Source: Hippopus hippopus (lineage: Eukaryota; Mollusca; Bivalvia; Cardiida; Cardiidae). From it: DNA of 64,000 bases. Of this stretch, positions 50,001 through 56,000 are shown in pieces; the first letter of the stretch is position 1; each line of letters begins with the position of its first letter. The notes beneath the pieces are model-generated. The model worked only from the letters and a program-made list of their open reading frames with translations, did not search any database and was not told where the DNA came from. The stretch lies in NCBI GenBank assembly GCA_946811185.2, contig OX328096.1, forward strand, positions 40,250,011-40,314,010, written 5' to 3'. Both the position numbers and the translations under genes were made by a program.

Positions 50001-53000
50001 ATTATTGCATCAGCATATTCAGAGGGCTTTACACGGTTCTTCATATTTTAAATTTTCTCATAGTGAGAAAGATATCAATATGTGCCTTACTTCAAGCAAA
50101 ATATTCAATTTAGTCGGATTTTGCATTATAATTGAGAAAATGGGATAAATAAAACGGACGCTTGGTGTCTTGGATTGGGAAAGTCTATCAGGCTCGGCTC
50201 TGGAAATTTATTAAAGGTACGGTCTTTGTCAATGTTTCTGTTTTTTTTTTCGTTTGATTGTTTTGTTTTGTTCTGTTACAGTGAGTGACAGGATAAATAG
50301 AATAGATGGTTGGTGTCTTGGATGGGTTAAGTTTATTGGGCTCGGCTCCAAAATTTATCCGGTTCGCCTTCGGCTCACCAGATAAATTCCTCTGCCTTGC
50401 CCAATAAACTTAACCCATCCAAGACACCAACCATGTATTCTCAATATAAAGAGCCCTAGCAGCCATTAATGAGACAAATACAGATATTTACCATCATCAG
50501 TTGGTTCATTTGACATTACATTACACAATGCATCTAGGGCATAACCAGTAATTTCAGCATCGCTCCTGTCTGCCTCCAAGGTACGAACCAAAACGTCCAT
50601 TCCTTGTGTTCCTACCTCAAGTCGAAATTTCTGCATAAAAATAAAGATACTCCATAAACTTTATTCCTCTTCTAATTTACCTTTGTACAGAAAACCTTGG
50701 ATAAATCAAACAATTTTCAAGTAATTCGTTTGCCCACTATTTTTTTCAATTCTGTCCCTACATTTACACTTCATGTGACAAATTCATTCAATAAATTTGT
50801 TAAGAGCTATATATGTCATCTGAATATGTTTTCAAAATTGACAAGTATAGAGTTCTATCTTCTGGTATAAATTATTCCTTTACCATACGACAAAATTTTG
50901 GACAGGACCAAAATTGAAAGCATTTGCAGACAACGAATTATATGATGCTAATTTGATAATTCCTGTGTCTGATAGGGTAGAAAACATTGTGGGAAAAGGA
51001 GAAAATGCTGGCTACCAGCATTTTCTCCTTTTCCCTCAATGTTTTCAAAAGTCTCTTCTTTCAGGGTCGTTAAAAGTCGGGATAGTGTGGCAGAGGGTTA
51101 AGACATATTTACCCTTGGGTGACAGATGTTTCAGTAACAAACATGTCTGGTAAATTGAATTTGTATATATAATAATTTAATTATAGTAAACTGATTGGAG
51201 GTTTAAGTTATAAGGTGATTATTAAGTATCAATGCACTACCAAGAATTTCACACCCAATACTCAGCTTCCATTTGTTTCTCATGTCCTAAAAGGTAGAAA
51301 CTAGTTTTACAAATACATGTACTAGTGTCAGTGCTCATAAATTTAAAGAGTTAAATGATAAACAAATCGAAGCAAGGTATTGGGTGTGAAAAGCATCACA
51401 ACTTTGTTACCAAAACCAATCAATTTACCATATAAATTTAATCAACTGAACTTGTATGTTAGGAAATTACCCAATCTTACCCTTGATAATGCTTTAATTG
51501 CCCTGACTGCATCTCTTCTGTCATCCAGTAAAGTGGATGAAGATGCTCTGTCAACAAGTCTTTCAACCTGATAAAAAAACAACACATTTTGGTGGTATTG
51601 CTATGCAATGTGTTCAGGTGATGTCATCTAATTATGTCCCTTTCTCTAACCAATTGCTATTGCATGTGAGGGTTGTCAGATATGTTATTTTAAACAAAAA
51701 TATGATTTTAAATTGAAGAGGGGATATGATGCATAAAAGAAGTTTTAAAAGAAAATTTGAAGAAAACTATCAATTTTAAGCATAATACAAAACTAGGCCT
51801 TAATTTTTGATGGTCGTGATGAAAACACTGAAGTCTAAGATTTATCTGTATTTAACTCTTTACCAAACAACAAAATTTTAGACTTGTCCAAATTGAAAGC
51901 GTTTGCAGACGCCTTAATAAACGTGACTCAAAAATTGAAACTTGACTTTAGAAGAGTAGAAAACACTGTGGGAAAAGGAGAAAATGCTGGTTACCAGCAT
52001 TTTCTCCTTTTCCCACAATGTTTTCAGAAGGCTTCTTCCTCTGGGTCGTAAAAGCCAGGGATTGCTTGGTAAAGGGTTAAGCAGTGTCTGTTCTAGGATG
52101 TGGATTGCAGGATTCATGCTAATTTTCCTCAGACCCTGCAGAAATTCAGACCTAATGTGTGACAGTTCAGGGTTAAAAATCAACATTGAAAAATCATTTG
52201 AATATAGCAGCATCATTTCCAGCTGTTTTGCAGCATATTACCTCCATTGAAGTAACCTCCCTTGACAGGAAGTTAGTCAAAATGGCCCACTTCCAAAATG
52301 ACCAGGACTGTGTGACAACACTGTTAATTCATCATAAAATGCCCCAGAAAAAAAAAAACCCTTCAGAGCATAATCCTGAAAAATACCCTGTTGGATGTTG
52401 CTTGCCAAGTTTGTGGCATATTACAAGAAATGTAAATGAATCTTGAAATGATGAATAAATCAAGACTTGGGCAGTGTTCAATCTAGCTTTGCTGTAAGGA
52501 GGCCCATTGGGCCCACAAACATCAAGATAGGGGGTCATTTTGGAAAGCTGGGGGCCACATATAAAAATCAAATAAAATATGTACAAAAATCATTATATCA
52601 CTGGAATTTAACCCATTTATTTAACTAGTGTATTCTCATTCATGTATCCATGAATACTATGCTAAGGCCTAACAAAAAAATATCTGTGTTTAGGGTTTCA
52701 GTCCGAGATACTGTAGGTAGGGTAGGTAGGGATTTATTTTTTTTTCCAAAAACTTTTTACATGGAACATGTAATGAAATCACACCCGACAGATTTTTTTT
52801 TTTTCAATCATAGCAAAAAAAATTTAGTGTCGGCAGCATTTTCTAGGTAGGGTAGGGAAACCCTAAACGCAGATATTTTTTTTTAGGCCTAATAAAACTG
52901 CAACATTGCAGAAATTATCATTGTTATTGATGCAACCTTATTTTCGCCATTAATCTAACCCTTAATAAAATGACGGAATATGTCTCTAAATGGTAGACCT

Positions 53001-56000
53001 TCAAAAATTCTGACATCCTGTAGGTATTTGACTTCTCTGTCGATTACTCAAACTACAGTTTATAAATCTAATTTTCTCATTATACCAACCAATTTTTTTA
53101 ACCGATTGTCCAAAACTTGAACGGGCAGAAGCTATTTTGGTTGAAACTCGCCCCTCTGTGAGGTTTTATTATTGTAGCTTGAATTAGGGGTAGGTACTGG
53201 CCCAAATGTGCTTTCTGAAGTGTTATTTTCAATAGGTTTTGCAATTTTTGCCCTATTTAGGCTTTCAAAACACTCAGAAATTTACTTCATTGTGAAGTTA
53301 ATTGATCAATGGAATTTGACAGATTTGTAACCAAACTGGTACCCATTGCATTTATAGTAACCATACAATATGATAATAGTAGGATACCAGTCTGGTCCCT
53401 AACCATAACATGTCTGGTTATTAATGAATTCTTACTGGAAAGCGCAGTATCATCTATATTTAGTGGAAAGAGCAGAAACGAATCTGGGACTTTTGGGGGC
53501 CTATGGCTAAATGGTTCGCTCTAGATTGAACACTGTTTCGGTATTCACCATTTAAACATTCATTCCACAGGTATCCTCGACCGTCCATGATCTGTACCCA
53601 TAAGAAAGGATCGATCACCAATCTTTCAATCTACGGAGATATCTTTAATAATAGCAGCTACATAGGTGAAAAAGACTTATTGGATTACTTTGAATGACTG
53701 TTGTTGATTTATTTCTCATTGCTTCTGATTATTTTAACTCTGTTGTTCTGGGGAAGTTAGAAACATTGTGGAAAATGGAGAAAATGCTGGTTACCAGCTT
53801 TTTCTCCTTTTCCCACAATGTTTTCAAAGGCTTTCTTTTTCTTGGTCGTTATAAGTCAGGATTGTGTGTTAAAGAGTTAACTATGTTTAAAACCAACATT
53901 GATCACATTCTGTTCCTGGGGCTACCGTCCTTGAATTGAGCCACAAATGGATGATGTCATACAGACTTAATTTACAGGCCAAAATTAATTTCAAGTGGAG
54001 TAATCATTGTTATGTTAACTCAGGAATGAAATCATACAGGATACTTAAGGATTTTCGCAGAAATAAGTCTGGGATTCTTTCTCACTAGAAATGTCATGGT
54101 TTAATTGTCAAAAGGGGAAAAAACATGCGACAAAGGCCATATTTGGGGAAAATTTACTGTCTTGCTATATATGTTGGTGTACATCATTATACATGTATGT
54201 GATATACATTAAACATTATGTACTATCAAAAGAACACTGGAATTAATCTTTGCAATAACACTTACATGTATATATATGAAACTGAATTAAACTGTTTTGT
54301 GAATACTGAACTCTCATTTACTCTTGGGCCCAAATTTTCAAGAGTCAAAATGGAATTTCCGAGAGTCAAAGAGAAATGTCCAAGGGTCAAGATTACTTGA
54401 TTATCATGGAGAGATAAGGATGAAATAAAGACAATTTTTCATTCACACTCTTTGTTGATGGCAACAAATTAGACAAGAAAATACCTCATCTTATGTACAA
54501 ACTAGTTGAAATGAAGTGGATAGAAGAATTTTAAATCGCAGCCCTAGAATGCAATTCATCTGTATGAACTTACAGACGAAAAATACCTTTTAACTGTTTA
54601 CCAAAGAACAAAACTGTAGACTTGATCATGTTTTAGACATTTACAGATAACAATTCAAATGTGGCTGAACGATTTGATTTGTATTTCATTGCCTAGAACT
54701 TTGTGGAAAAGGGAGAAAATATTTAGATCAAATCTATTAAATCCATTAAAGTGTTATTTCTTTAAATTTTAGTCTTCTGTTTTGGTCCTATTATGTCTTC
54801 TTTCACACTTGTTCCAGTGCTAATACTGTAAGACAAGAAGGCCTATCCTCCATCCCCCCACCATCTATCCAGATAATCTACAAAGATTGTGTATTTTTAC
54901 TGCAAAAACAACAAAAGTTTTTCCTAATTTAGACTCAATCTAGGTCTAGTTTGTTTCTTGAGAAATACAATTTGTCAAAGATCTTCATCAGAAGTTAAAC
55001 TAGATCCAGTAAGAAATCAGCGATTGCTGATCTTCGTCACTTCGCACGTAAATACAATCCGAAACTCAATTGAGAGGAAAAAAAGTCTGCTATTCATTTA
55101 CATTTGTGATCGGTTCCCATAAAGTCTGATACATTTCACCGAAATTATTAACTGAAATAAAATTATCGTGGATTTTTCCAGGTTAGTTTGTGAAAAGTAT
55201 CAAAAAAAATGATTATACAACCTGAATATCCCAACTTTATGTTTTTATAATGCTTGAATGTGGAGAGAAATATGACTTTTTCCCGTCTGCAGAATTTGTC
55301 TGAAAGTGATCTAAAAATAGAACAAGGAAAATCTGGTTTTCTGGAAGTGTCATTGGTTACCTCCCTTCCATGAAAATTTTCGTACATTTTCCTTCGAGTT
55401 TATAAAGGTTATAGCGATATGTAATCTATTTTGCATCTCCTTTCTTCTTTTCTTTCCTTCTTTGTCAGGCATTATGTAGCAATATTGGAGCGTGTTACGG
55501 GAGACCACTCCTTCATGCATGGCTTCGTCCCGATTTAAATACAATACCTAACAACTGCGTTAGGGAGATGTCTCTTTAGCTCAGTGGTTATGGTATTGGA
55601 TCTTTTAAACCTCGAAAAACGAGGATATTTGCCCGTCATGGGTTCGAATCCTGCCAAAGGCAGTTTTATTTCAGCTATGCATTTGTTGCGGACTTCCATG
55701 TTCGTAAGATGGGGGCTCGTCTGGGATTGGCCATTGAGCCATTAATCCCATTTGTTGTTGTCCAAAAGTGGACATTTGTTGTCTAAATAATAGACTTACT
55801 GCCTAATAAGGCTTTGAGTCATCAATAAATGATGACTTTAAGAGGGGGGGTGTTACGGGACATCACTCCTTCACGCATGGCTTCGTCCCGATTTAAATAC
55901 AATACCTAACAACTGCGTTAGGGAGATGTCTCTTTAGCTCAGTGGTTATGGTATTGGTCTTTTAAACCTCGAAAAACAAGGATATTTGCCCATCATGGGT

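Noticed and set aside
54318..54395. Short tandem motif around caagagtcaaaatggaatttcc
   Set aside because: Only about three imperfect units of roughly 20 bp; too little to call a feature.
55571..55664. A real tRNA-Lys(UUU) gene
   Set aside because: A and B boxes are perfect but the D stem and acceptor stem pair poorly, and the unit lies inside a duplicated LTR; tRNA-like sequence is the better call.
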